This document shows positions 6,115 through 15,059 of a stretch of 20,758 bases of DNA, piece by piece. The notes beneath the pieces were generated by a model. That model saw nothing but the letters and a program-made list of their open reading frames with translations. It did not search any database and was not told the origin of the DNA. Position 1 is the first letter of the stretch; each line of letters begins with the position of its first letter. Source of the stretch: an uncultured Muribaculaceae bacterium (GTDB taxonomy: Bacteria > Bacteroidota > Bacteroidia > Bacteroidales > Muribaculaceae); the NCBI GenBank assembly GCA_910587355.1, contig CAJUKF010000048.1:1-20758 (forward strand). The letters are read 5' to 3'. Position numbers and translations under genes: made by a program.

Positions 6115-9100
6115 TCAGCGTTTTTGCGAATCTATTTCTTTCAAAAGCTCTTCTACGGCAGCCTTAATCTGCTCGTCGGAGCCTTTTATAATTACTTCGG
6201 GCGAGTTGGCGACCTTTATATCGGGCTCAAGCTCGGAGTTTTCGAGGAAAGAACCGTCAGGCAGTCTGTAGCCGATTACCGGAATACCGTAAACGAGGGT
6301 GGGGTCCTGCATTGTGACCCAGTTGACCGATGTCATGGTTCCTGCAACAGGCATGCCTACAAGTTTTCCGAGACCACGGTTTTTATATACCCACGGAGTA
6401 CCGTGAGCATTGGAGTAGCAGGCCTCGCTCATCACCATCACCGTGGGCTTGTTATAGCGGCGTGAAGGCATATCGCAGGTTTCCTGTCCGCGGATTTCCT
6501 GAGTGAAATATTTCTTTCCGCTGAGGAGCACTTCAATATCCTCGTGCAGACGACCACCGCCGTTCCAGCGGATATCAATCACAGCTCCCTCGCGGTCGTT
6601 GTACTTACCGAGTAAATCGCTGTATGCCTTACGAAACGAATCATCGTCCATTGAAGAGATATGTACATAGCCGAGTCGTCCGTGCGACAGACTGTCGACC
6701 TCATGGGCACGCTGCTTTACCCAGCGGTCATAAAGTAATTCATTCTGAACGCCAGCAGAGACAGGACGGACGACAATGTTGCGCTCCGTACCATCAGGAT
6801 TCTTCAGCGTAACCTGAGTACGTTTGCCTGAAGCGTTGCTCAACAGACGGTCAACGGGCATCTCGGCTGTAACTGCTTCACCGTTGATTTTCTCGACAAC
6901 AGAACCTGCTTTCACAACAGGACGAACTGCCGCCAAGGGACCTTTTTCAAGCACTTCGGCAATGCAGGCGCCGTGGCCCTTATAGTTCAGGTCGTAAAGA
7001 GCGCCGAGTGACGAAGTGCGCTCGGGAGCGCTGACATCGGAAGAACCACGGTAACGTCCGCCGGTGTGGCTTACATTCAGCTCGCCGAGCCATTCGCTGA
7101 GCAGTTCGGCATAGTCATAATTGTTATTGATATGAGGCAGGAATTTGCGGTAATCATTGCTCATAGAAGCCCAGTCGACACCGTGCATGGAAGCCGTATA
7201 GAAGCGCTCGCGCTCCTCACGCTCTATGTTGTCGAACATATAGGCTCGCTCGGCAGCCGGGTCAAGATTCTTCACGGCGCGATATGTGATTGCCTTAGAT
7301 TTGGGGAACTTGCTCATTGACGAGCCGAAGAGGAAAAGCTGCTTGCCGTCGGCCGATTTGTCGAAACGTCCGCCCTCGGGCGACTTACGGAGCAATGAGA
7401 GGTCATCCTCCTCTATATCGTACTGCCAGATAAAGGCACCGTCAGGAGCATTCGATATGAAGTAGAGAGTTTTTCCGTCGGCATCAAGCACAGCATCGGA
7501 GAGTTCGGTCGACATAGGTGTGATGCGCACCTGCCGGTCCGAAATACCAGCAAGCTCTACATTTATTGGCTCCACCTCGTCTTTATTCTTCTTGTCTTTC
7601 TTGTCGCTCTCTTTTTCGTCTTTCTTAGCATCCTTTTTAGCTTGTTCGGCTTTTTTATCGTAAATTTCGCGTTCTTCTTTAGAAAGCGTGAAACGGTCGT
7701 AAGCGTCCTGATTCATGAACACAAAGAAAACATCGCTCATCGAACCCCATGATGCATGGTTACGCATACCATAGCGTTCTGATGCGAAAGCAAGGGCGTT
7801 GCCGTCGAGTATCCAGCGTGGTGATTCGTCGAAGTAGCCGCTGTTGGTGATATTGGTCATCTGGCCGTTATCGACATTGATAATGGCGATGTCGGTATAC
7901 GGGTCGTGCTTCTTATCCACAACTTCAAGTGCAATCCAACGGGAGTCGGGAGACCAGAAGTAATCGAAGCCGCCGGTCCGCTGAGCATGCGTTGCCTTGG
8001 TCGTAAGCTGCTTCACGGCTTTACTCTTGAGGTCCATGACACAGAGATTGGTGCGGTCGAGAATAAAGCCGAGTTGCTTGCCGTCGGGCGAGATTTCGGG
8101 CACGGTGCGCTCATGACTGTCGGCCTTGAACACCGGTTCCTCGCTCACCACAGTGGCATGGGAGAAGTCGGGCTCGTCGGCAGATTTGGCGAAAGTAGCC
8201 CGATAGATATTGTAGAGGCCGTCGCGGTCGGAAGTATAGTAAAGCGTGGAATCATTGCCCCATACGACTTCCGATTCAGCTCCCGGAGTGTCGGTTATCT
8301 GTTTTGTCGTGGCATAGTCGACCGATGTCACATAGACATCGCCGCGATAGGTAAAAGCCACTTGTTTGCCGTCGGGCGACACTTTTGCGCCACGGGCGCC
8401 ACGGGTAGCCGTAAGTGTTGTTTTCTCATCGGGATAATCCGCAGTAATCGACACTTTTACCTTAGCCGGTTTTGCGCCGGCTGCGGAAGCGAGGGTGTAA
8501 ATCTCGCCGTCGTAGGTGAATGCGAGCGTGCCGTCGTTAGCGCGGCTCAGAAAACGCACAGGGTGCTTCTTGAACGATGTAATCGGCTTGGCGTCGGCAG
8601 GATTCGCCGACGAAGCTTTATAAACATTAAGTGATTTCTGCGGAGCACGCTCGCTGATGAAGTAGAGCGCATCACCGGCATCGATTGGGTCAAGGTCCTC
8701 GCCGGCATTGCATACAAGCAGTGTGTGCTTGCCCGTAGCCGGAGTAAAGCGCCAGATGTCGCGTGTCACAGCCGATGTATGATGTTTGCGGAAATTATCC
8801 TCAAAGCCTTTCACATCCTGATATACAAAACTTTTGCCGTCCGGAGCCCATGAAATTGAGCGTGCCGGAGTGGCGAGAATCTGTACGGGAGCACCGCCGT
8901 CGACCGACACAGAATATACTTCTGTCATACGGCCTGAAGGATATAGCGCGCTCTGAACAGGGTCCTGAATTGATGCTGAATATAAAATAGATTTACCGTC
9001 GGGAGTAAAAGCCTCGGGGATTTCGGCTGCAGAATTGAAGGTAATACGTTTCCACTCTCCGGGCTTCAAGGCATTCACAGTAAAAATATCGCTGTTGCCA

Positions 9101-9354
9101 TATCTGTCGGAGGTAAAGGCAATCGTCTTGCTGTCGGGACTCCAGACAGGGTGACATTCATATGTGGGCTGAGAAGTTATGCGGACGGCATCACCGCCCT
9201 TAACGGGTACGGTATAAATATCGCCTTTATAGGAGAATGCAATATATTGTCCGTCGGGTGAGATACGCGCATAGCGCATCCACAAAGGTGCCTCTGCGGC
9301 ACTTATGGCCGTAAATGCTGTAAGGAATAATGATATGGCTGCAGTTCTTTTCAT
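6115..9354 (-). CDS. Tricorn-like S41 peptidase, exported
   Basis: This 1079-residue protein has a signal peptide (about 1-20). WD40-like/PD40 beta-propeller repeats follow (SPDGQYIAFSYKGDIYTV; recurring SPDGK and W-PDSK units) across two propellers to about 555. A Lys/Asp/Glu-rich low-complexity stretch spans about 558-596. Then come the C1 helical domain, a PDZ domain (~795-870) and the S41 catalytic domain. Catalytic candidates are His763 (NVSHTGG) and Ser981 (CYSNAHG), with a Glu in the ENSELEPD segment. Tricorn homologues trim oligopeptides; in Bacteroidota they are usually periplasmic and feed peptides to aminopeptidases. It is the first gene of the operon with the sugar kinase and GH92, which suggests joint use of glycoproteins, though that link is inference. 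The length is normal for the family. Confidence 0.93.
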   Translation of the reverse strand: MKRTAAISLFLTAFTAISAAEAPLWMRYARISPDGQYIAFSYKGDIYTVPVKGGDAVRITSQPTYECHPVWSPDSKTIAFTSDRYGNSDIFTVNALKPGEWKRITFNSAAEIPEAFTPDGKSILYSASIQDPVQSALYPSGRMTEVYSVSVDGGAPVQILATPARSISWAPDGKSFVYQDVKGFEDNFRKHHTSAVTRDIWRFTPATGKHTLLVCNAGEDLDPIDAGDALYFISERAPQKSLNVYKASSANPADAKPITSFKKHPVRFLSRANDGTLAFTYDGEIYTLASAAGAKPAKVKVSITADYPDEKTTLTATRGARGAKVSPDGKQVAFTYRGDVYVTSVDYATTKQITDTPGAESEVVWGNDSTLYYTSDRDGLYNIYRATFAKSADEPDFSHATVVSEEPVFKADSHERTVPEISPDGKQLGFILDRTNLCVMDLKSKAVKQLTTKATHAQRTGGFDYFWSPDSRWIALEVVDKKHDPYTDIAIINVDNGQMTNITNSGYFDESPRWILDGNALAFASERYGMRNHASWGSMSDVFFVFMNQDAYDRFTLSKEEREIYDKKAEQAKKDAKKDEKESDKKDKKNKDEVEPINVELAGISDRQVRITPMSTELSDAVLDADGKTLYFISNAPDGAFIWQYDIEEDDLSLLRKSPEGGRFDKSADGKQLFLFGSSMSKFPKSKAITYRAVKNLDPAAERAYMFDNIEREERERFYTASMHGVDWASMSNDYRKFLPHINNNYDYAELLSEWLGELNVSHTGGRYRGSSDVSAPERTSSLGALYDLNYKGHGACIAEVLEKGPLAAVRPVVKAGSVVEKINGEAVTAEMPVDRLLSNASGKRTQVTLKNPDGTERNIVVRPVSAGVQNELLYDRWVKQRAHEVDSLSHGRLGYVHISSMDDDSFRKAYSDLLGKYNDREGAVIDIRWNGGGRLHEDIEVLLSGKKYFTQEIRGQETCDMPSRRYNKPTVMVMSEACYSNAHGTPWVYKNRGLGKLVGMPVAGTMTSVNWVTMQDPTLVYGIPVIGYRLPDGSFLENSELEPDIKVANSPEVIIKGSDEQIKAAVEELLKEIDSQKR

Positions 9355-9386
9355 AAGGAAACTACCTATTGATATTTTTATGGGAG

Positions 9387-9394
9387 CAAAAATA
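9387..9394 (-). promoter_or_regulatory. Candidate -7 element for the tricorn operon
   Basis: Minus-strand TATTTTTG fits TAnnTTTG and lies 32 bases before the ATG at 9354. No TTTG is seen 19-21 bases further upstream, so support is partial. The 255-base divergent gap 9355-9609 also holds an AT-rich 9-bp inverted repeat (AAAAAATGA 9398-9406, TCATTTTTT 9427-9435) and the palindrome at 9555-9566. I see no gene there. Confidence 0.35.
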
Positions 9395-9554
9395 CAAAAA
9401 AAATGATTATGAGCCTGCTGTTCAAGTCATTTTTTATAACAGAAACAGACAAAAACATCAAAAAAGCACATCGTGGGCTAACATAAATTTCGTTTCATTT
9501 GTTTAGTAATATGATTGAAAAACATCTATCAACGATATGTGCTATCACCCTCCG

Positions 9555-9566
9555 ATGATTAATCAT
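9555..9566. promoter_or_regulatory. Perfect 12-bp palindrome upstream of aspT
   Basis: ATGATTAATCAT is an exact palindrome placed 43 bases before the aspT start codon. The position suits an operator for a dimeric regulator of aspT-aspD. No regulator gene is adjacent, and an AT-rich palindrome of this size can also arise by chance. Confidence 0.35.
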
Positions 9567-9609
9567 AAGCAAACAACCTCTTCTTTTCTAACCATTAATA
9601 TTTAGTGAT

Positions 9610-11325
9610 ATGTGGCACGAACACATTGTACCATTTTTCGTCAACAACCCTTCGATGGCAATATTCCTCACATTGTGTCTGGGATATCTTGTTGGCAAGC
9701 TAAAATATAAGATGCTCACTCTCGGCACCGTGACAAGCGTACTCCTTGTCGGTGTCGTTATCGGCATTCTTATGCCTGAGGTGAAAATTCTTCAGCCTCT
9801 GAAAAACGTATTTTTCCTGTTGTTCCTCTTCGCGATAGGCTATAGCGTAGGTCCGCAGTTCTTCCGCAGTTTTAAGAAGACAGGTCTGCCACAGGTGATT
9901 TTTGCCTGTGTGCTGTGCGTCATCTGCCTTGTGGTTACATGGATTTGCGCGAAATTCGCCGGCTATAATGCCGGCGAGGCTGTAGGTCTCTTCTCGGGCG
10001 CACAGACTATATCCGCTGTGATTGGCGTAGGACAGGAAACCATCAACGGTCTCTCTATTGACCAGGCTCAGAAGACTGCAATGGACAACATTATCCCTGT
10101 GATGTATGCTGTCACCTATCTCTTCGGCACAGCCGGTTCGGCATGGATTGTGGCTTTCCTCGGCCCGGCTCTTATGGGCGGTATGGCCAAATGCCGCAAA
10201 GACTGTCAGGAAGAAGAATCTGAAATGGGCGAAACTCTTACAGACCAGCCCGGCTATGCATCATCACGCCGCGAGGTCGCTTTCCGCACCTACAAAGTCA
10301 CAAACGACTGGTTCGGCACGGGAAAGAAAGTGAGCGAGCTCGAAGACTATGTACTTTCGCAGGGACGCCGTCTGTTCGTTGACCGCATACGTCACAATGG
10401 CGCCATGATTGACACACCCGCACCCTCACAGATGATTTATATCGGCGACGAGGTTGTGCTCAGCGGCCGCAGAGAATTCATTATCGGTGAAGAATCATGG
10501 ATTGGTCCCGAAGTCACCGACCCCGAACTCCTCGACTTCGCGATTCGTATCACTCCTGTCCGTGTGGCAAGCAAAGCCGTCGACGGCAAGACTGTCAAGG
10601 ATTTGCTATCCCAGCCGTTCATGCATGGTGTCAGCATCCGTGAAATCAAGCGTCAGCAATCTATCACCATACCCGTACGCGCCAATTCCGTCATTGACGG
10701 CGGCGATATGATTACTCTCGTAGGCCTGCCCTACGACGTTGCCACTGCAGCCAAGAATGTGGGTCTGCCCGAAAAACAGACTACAGCGACCGACATCATT
10801 TTCGTTACTCTCGGCATTCTTATCGGCGGTATCATCGGTGTGCTCAGCTTCAAGGCAGGCAGTGTTCCCGTATCGCTCACAACATCCGGCGGCGCTCTCA
10901 TCATGGGTCTTATTTTCGGCTGGTGGCATAGCCGCCGCCCCAATTACGGACAGATTCCTTCGTCAGCTGTATGGATTTTCAAAGACCTCGGCCTTAACGT
11001 ATTCATAGCATGCGTCGGCCTCCAGTGCGGCCCGCATTTCATCTCCGGATTCGAACAAGCAGGCTGGATGCTCTTCGTCTGGGGTGCAATCGCCACTACC
11101 GTTCCGCTTATCATCGGCATTTTCCTCGCACGCTATGTGTTTAAATTCCGTCCCGGCACAGCACTCGGTTGTGTAGCCGGAGGCCGTACGACCACAGCAG
11201 CCTTAGGTGCCGTTGAAGAATCACTCCACAGCTCCGTCCCCGCTATGGGATACGCAATCACCTATGCCGTAGGCAACACCCTGCTGATACTTTCAGGCGT
11301 CGTGATGGTTATACTATTCGCCTAA
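9610..11325 (+). CDS. aspT: Aspartate:alanine exchanger family transporter
   Basis: This 571-residue inner-membrane protein of the AAE (AspT/YidE/YbjL) family is built of two similar membrane modules around a soluble core. The first has hydrophobic helices between ~13 and 190. The core holds two TrkA-C-like domains (~225-295 and ~305-385). The second membrane module runs ~393-570. The internal duplication shows as GLFSGAQTISAVIGVGQETI (127-146) against GCVAGGRTTTAALGAVEESL (520-539). AspT swaps external aspartate for internal alanine, an electrogenic exchange. The adjacent aspD gene, 40 nt downstream, makes alanine from aspartate and strongly supports that substrate. C-rich third codon positions hint at high expression. 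The family is sure, and the substrate is well supported by context. Confidence 0.9.
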   Translation: MWHEHIVPFFVNNPSMAIFLTLCLGYLVGKLKYKMLTLGTVTSVLLVGVVIGILMPEVKILQPLKNVFFLLFLFAIGYSVGPQFFRSFKKTGLPQVIFACVLCVICLVVTWICAKFAGYNAGEAVGLFSGAQTISAVIGVGQETINGLSIDQAQKTAMDNIIPVMYAVTYLFGTAGSAWIVAFLGPALMGGMAKCRKDCQEEESEMGETLTDQPGYASSRREVAFRTYKVTNDWFGTGKKVSELEDYVLSQGRRLFVDRIRHNGAMIDTPAPSQMIYIGDEVVLSGRREFIIGEESWIGPEVTDPELLDFAIRITPVRVASKAVDGKTVKDLLSQPFMHGVSIREIKRQQSITIPVRANSVIDGGDMITLVGLPYDVATAAKNVGLPEKQTTATDIIFVTLGILIGGIIGVLSFKAGSVPVSLTTSGGALIMGLIFGWWHSRRPNYGQIPSSAVWIFKDLGLNVFIACVGLQCGPHFISGFEQAGWMLFVWGAIATTVPLIIGIFLARYVFKFRPGTALGCVAGGRTTTAALGAVEESLHSSVPAMGYAITYAVGNTLLILSGVVMVILFA

Positions 11326-11365
11326 AACAAAATTTATCTCTCCATTAACATAAAACATACCAGAC

Positions 11366-13000
11366 ATGGACAATCTCATCAATTCTCCCCTTGATGCCGA
11401 ATTATCGAAACTCTCGCCCTTCGAACTCAAAGGACGCATCATCGCTGCAGCCGACGAAAAGGTGAAGAACGCAGCATACACACTTCTCAATGCCGGCCGC
11501 GGCAACCCGAACTGGCTTGCCATCGAATGCCGGAAAGCATTCTTCGCCCTCGGCATGTTCGCTGTCGAAGAAGCCGAACGTGATTTCTATCTTCCCGAAG
11601 GCATCGCCGGTGTTCCCCAGAAAGAAGGCATATCCGTGCGCTTCGAAGACTGGATGCGGGCTCACGCCGGCGAACCCGGCGTAGACTTCCTCAAAGGCGC
11701 ATACGAGTACGCCCTTACCGAACTTTCGGCCGATGCCGACTCGATTATTGATGAATGGGCAGGCGGAATCATGGGCCACAACTACCCTACTCCCCCCCGT
11801 ATTCTGCCCTACACCGAAAAAATCGTGCAGAAATATCTCGACTGGGCAATCTGCGCAGGCAATCCGCCAAAAGACACGGTATTCGACCTCTTCGCAGTCG
11901 AGGGTTCGACAGCAGGCATGTGCTACTGCTTCGATGTGCTCAAGCAGAATTTCCTGCTCAATCCCGGTGACTCGGTCGCCCTGATGGTACCCGTGTTCAC
12001 TCCTTACATTGAAATTCCCGAACTGAGCGAATTCGAGTACGACGTATTCAACATCAAGGCCGACGTAATGACTCCCGACGGGCTGCACACGTGGCAATAC
12101 GACCCGGCCGACATCGCCAAGCTCAAAGACAAAAAGTACAAGATGCTCTTTGTCACCAATCCTTCCAACCCGCCGAGCTACGAAATCGACCGAAAGACAG
12201 TCGAGGCCATTCAGGAGGCTGTTAAAGCAAATCCCGACCTGATGATTCTTACGGATGACGTTTACGGCACATTCGTACGCGGCTACCGCTCCCTTATCGC
12301 CGACCTTCCCTACAATGCAATGTCGTGCTATTCATTCTCCAAGTATTTCGGCGCAACAGGCTGGCGTGTTGCAGTAACGGCAGTCAGTCAGAAGAACGTC
12401 TTCGACAAACTCATTTCAGAACTTCCCGAAGACAAGAAGGCAGCCCTGAACAAACGCTATCAGTCGCTCACAATCGACGTGCCGGGGCTCAAATTCATCG
12501 ACCGTATGGTTGCCGAGAGCCGTCTGATTGCCCTCAACCACACCGCAGGCCTGTCGACTCCTCAGCAAATCCAGATGTCGTTCATGGCTCTCGGTTCGCT
12601 CATGGACAAGCAGGGCGTTTACCACGAACGTATGATTAAGCTAATCCACGACCGCTACGATGCCCTCTGGACCAACTTCGGATTCAAGATGCCCGATGAC
12701 CCGCTCCGCGCCGACTATTACTCCGAAATCGACCTCATGGTATGGGCCCGCAAGCTCTATGGTCAGGAGTTCGCCGACTACATTGACAAGACCTACAGCC
12801 CGCTTGCCGCTGTATTCCGTATCGCAAGCGAGACCGGTGCCGTAGTGCTCAACGGTGATGGCTTCGACGGCCCGCGATGGAGTGTGCGCGTATCACTGGC
12901 AAACCTCAATGAAGACGACTACGTGAAAATCGGCAAATACATCCGCCAGATTCTCGAGCAGTTCGCAACTGAATGGAAAGCCTCGAAAGAAGCTAAATAA
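11366..13000 (+). CDS. aspD: Aspartate 4-decarboxylase (PLP enzyme)
   Basis: This 544-residue fold-type I PLP enzyme has the length and layout of bifunctional aspartate aminotransferase/L-aspartate beta-decarboxylase. It has the AspD-type N-terminal extension (LSPFELKGRIIAAADE, NAGRGNPNW) and the large domain. The latter includes TNPSNPPS, the D-D-V-Y cofactor motif (TDDVYGTF), the PLP lysine Lys326 in SFSKYFGATGWR, and a C-terminal Arg508 in RVSLANL, probably gripping the alpha-carboxylate. It converts aspartate to alanine and CO2 in the cytoplasm and consumes a proton. With AspT, which exports the alanine and imports aspartate, this makes a membrane-potential-generating cycle. A terminator follows at 13015. 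Very confident. Confidence 0.95.
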   Translation: MDNLINSPLDAELSKLSPFELKGRIIAAADEKVKNAAYTLLNAGRGNPNWLAIECRKAFFALGMFAVEEAERDFYLPEGIAGVPQKEGISVRFEDWMRAHAGEPGVDFLKGAYEYALTELSADADSIIDEWAGGIMGHNYPTPPRILPYTEKIVQKYLDWAICAGNPPKDTVFDLFAVEGSTAGMCYCFDVLKQNFLLNPGDSVALMVPVFTPYIEIPELSEFEYDVFNIKADVMTPDGLHTWQYDPADIAKLKDKKYKMLFVTNPSNPPSYEIDRKTVEAIQEAVKANPDLMILTDDVYGTFVRGYRSLIADLPYNAMSCYSFSKYFGATGWRVAVTAVSQKNVFDKLISELPEDKKAALNKRYQSLTIDVPGLKFIDRMVAESRLIALNHTAGLSTPQQIQMSFMALGSLMDKQGVYHERMIKLIHDRYDALWTNFGFKMPDDPLRADYYSEIDLMVWARKLYGQEFADYIDKTYSPLAAVFRIASETGAVVLNGDGFDGPRWSVRVSLANLNEDDYVKIGKYIRQILEQFATEWKASKEAK

Positions 13001-13014
13001 ATATCCTATACACT

Positions 13015-13066
13015 GAAACGAAGCAAGGAGGCCGCGCCGCAGGGCGTTGCCTCCTTGTTTCGTTTT
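13015..13066 (+). terminator. Terminator after aspD
   Basis: GAAACGAAGCAAGGAGGC (13015-13032) pairs with GCCTCCTTGTTTCG (13049-13062) through a 9-bp core (CAAGGAGGC/GCCTCCTTG), a one-base bulge and an outer CGAAA-type helix. A GC-rich loop lies between the arms and TTTT follows. It closes the aspT-aspD transcript 15 bases after the stop codon. Confidence 0.8.
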
Positions 13067-13155
13067 ACGCGCTCTCCGACACACAAATACAATAAACCGA
13101 TATTGAACTTACATCCTTTCCGGGTTGTTATCAATCAGAAGTCACAATTTTTATC

Positions 13156-14370
13156 ATGCGCCAGATAATACAACATTTCACCGACGACGATTTATATAAG
13201 TTCACCATGTGCTGCGCGGTAATCGAAAATTTTCCACGCACTCAGGTGCGCTATAAGTTCAACGACAGGGACAACACCGTCTATCCCGAAGGATTTGCCG
13301 ACGAATTGCGCAAACAGATAGCGATGCTCGAAAACGTGATTATTACGGATGAAGAGATTGCCTTTCTGCGCACGAGGTGCCGTTATATTCCGGCATGGTT
13401 CAGCAGTTATCTTAAAGGCTTTCGCTACGACAGACAATGGGTATCGGTACATCAGGACAATGAAGGTCATCTGTCCATCGAGTTTGAAGGATGCTGGAGC
13501 GATACAATTCTTCTTGAAGTGAAAGTGCTCGCCATAGTCTCCGAACTGTATTATATGATGACCGGACAAAGTGAAAACTTCGACTATGAGGCGTATTATC
13601 ACAAGTCTTGGGATAAAGCCCGTCGGCTGATTGAAGCAGGATGTACGTTCAGCGATTTCGGCACACGCCGCCGCGCGTCATTTCAGACTCAGGAAACTGT
13701 TGTCAAGGCAATGAAAGAATGTCAGGATTCAATGTCAGGCCCAGGCCGCTTCATGGGCACAAGTAATGTCTACCTCGCAATGAAGTACAATCTGGTTCCC
13801 ATCGGCACAATGGCTCATGAACTGATTTGCGCCATTGCCGGGATGTACGGCCCGCAGATGGCCAACTACCTTGCCATGCGCACATGGGCCAATACCTACA
13901 GAGGCGCATTGGGCACTTTTCTTTACGACACTTACGGCTGGCGTATCTTCAGTCTCAACTTCTCTGAAGATTATGCCAATATGTTCAAGGGCCTGAGAGT
14001 GGACAGCGGCGACAATTTCCATGAACTCGACCTTATCATCGACAAGTACCGGAGCCTCAACATCGACCCGCGCACCAAGGTCATTGTGTTCAGCAATGGT
14101 CTCAATGTCGACAAGGCAATTGAAATCCAGCGATATGCCGAGGACAAATGTATTCCGTCGTATGGTATCGGCACTCACTTTACAAATGACTTCGAAGGTG
14201 TGAGGCCACGAAATATAGTAATCAAACTCATCGCTGTAAAAATCACCGAATCATGGCCTTTCTACTTCAGCACATGCAAGCTAAGCGAGGACAGAGACAA
14301 ATATACCGGCGACAAAGCTACTGTACGCCGGTTTCTTGAAACACTACACCTTACAGAACCTGACAAATAA
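13156..14370 (+). CDS. pncB: Nicotinate phosphoribosyltransferase
   Basis: This 404-residue enzyme matches bacterial PncB in length (about 400) and motifs. N-terminal QHFTDDDLYKFTM is followed by YKFNDRD. The catalytic barrel has DFGTRRRASFQTQE (167-180), FMGTSNVYLA (199-208), GTMAHEL with His221 (the phosphorylated histidine of the family), RVDSGD (281-286), VFSNGLN and GIGTHFTND (337-345). It makes nicotinate mononucleotide from nicotinate and PRPP with ATP, the first step of the NAD salvage (Preiss-Handler) route. It stands alone after the aspD terminator. I see no clear promoter in 13067-13155. Its stop is only 7 bases from the convergent CAT-like gene, and no terminator lies between them. 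Very confident. Confidence 0.96.
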   Translation: MRQIIQHFTDDDLYKFTMCCAVIENFPRTQVRYKFNDRDNTVYPEGFADELRKQIAMLENVIITDEEIAFLRTRCRYIPAWFSSYLKGFRYDRQWVSVHQDNEGHLSIEFEGCWSDTILLEVKVLAIVSELYYMMTGQSENFDYEAYYHKSWDKARRLIEAGCTFSDFGTRRRASFQTQETVVKAMKECQDSMSGPGRFMGTSNVYLAMKYNLVPIGTMAHELICAIAGMYGPQMANYLAMRTWANTYRGALGTFLYDTYGWRIFSLNFSEDYANMFKGLRVDSGDNFHELDLIIDKYRSLNIDPRTKVIVFSNGLNVDKAIEIQRYAEDKCIPSYGIGTHFTNDFEGVRPRNIVIKLIAVKITESWPFYFSTCKLSEDRDKYTGDKATVRRFLETLHLTEPDK

Positions 14371-14377
14371 ATAAGCT

Positions 14378-15004
14378 TCATGAAGACACCGAATCAATCT
14401 CTCTCTGAAGCAGGTCAAGAAAATGTGCGGCATGGGCACCGTCCATCTGTGTATGGTGAAACTGAAATGACACCTTCAGAAATGTTTTGAACCATTTTTT
14501 GCGGTAACGTCCCCATATCAGAAATGGATTGTTGAATATGCCGCTGTACATTCCCACCGCCCCGTCTATCTCGTAACGTGCCAGCGCCGAGGAGCCTATT
14601 ACCATGCTGTCGACAATATCATGATTCATGCCGGATGCTGCCACACATTGTGTAAGGCTGAGATAAGCGGCATTGAATTCGGTCAAGTTCGGGGAGTAAG
14701 GAACATCGCAAGACCTTACTTCACCGGTACTGTCGGCAACAATAGTATTGACTGCGATTGAATCGTAGCTGATAAGCCTGTCTCCTACGGGCAGCATATA
14801 GAACTCCTTTATCTGAACGGCAGCCCTGCCGATACACCAGCACATCAGCATGTTGAATTTCAAACCACGCCGACGGCTGATTTTCCTGAGCCGAGTCACA
14901 TCGAGCGTCCTGAAGAGTGTCACCACCATTGGCATCGGCGCGTTCATCCACATATCAAAAGCATATGCACGCGTGGTTTCCTTCGGGTTTACTTCCTGCA
15001 TCAT
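14378..15004 (-). CDS. Chloramphenicol acetyltransferase-like O-acyltransferase
   Basis: This 208-residue protein of the CAT family carries the C-terminal catalytic motif HHTQMDGAH. His184 is the probable base and Asp188 the structural partner. The N-terminal strand/helix pattern (YAFDMWMNAPMPMVVTL, VDVT-like LDVTRLRK) and YDSIAVNTIVAD also match the fold. CAT enzymes are trimers that move acetyl from acetyl-CoA to chloramphenicol; many chromosomal relatives have unknown acceptors, so drug resistance should not be assumed. Two adjacent ATG codons (15004 and 15001) could serve as start. TAATTTTG on the minus strand (15015-15022) matches TAnnTTTG, but would give a nearly leaderless message and has no -33 box. 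It is 55 nt downstream of the araC-like gene, so may be its target or operon partner. Confidence 0.82.
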   Translation of the reverse strand: MMQEVNPKETTRAYAFDMWMNAPMPMVVTLFRTLDVTRLRKISRRRGLKFNMLMCWCIGRAAVQIKEFYMLPVGDRLISYDSIAVNTIVADSTGEVRSCDVPYSPNLTEFNAAYLSLTQCVAASGMNHDIVDSMVIGSSALARYEIDGAVGMYSGIFNNPFLIWGRYRKKWFKTFLKVSFQFHHTQMDGAHAAHFLDLLQREIDSVSS

Positions 15005-15059
15005 TTTTTTGATGCAAAATTACACCGCCGATTTTACCCGAGATAGAAGAAATGAGACA

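Noticed and set aside
7906..8634. 242-codon open frame on the plus strand opposite the tricorn-like gene
   Set aside because: It lies wholly inside a well-supported gene, shows no domain pattern and arises from codon bias of the opposite strand.
9398..9435. AT-rich 9-bp inverted repeat in the tricorn/aspT divergent region as a terminator
   Set aside because: It lies between divergent genes where no transcript needs ending, has a 20-base loop and consists almost only of A and T.
11402..12097. 231-codon open frame on the minus strand opposite aspD
   Set aside because: Antisense shadow of a clear PLP enzyme; no signal, motif or independent start context.
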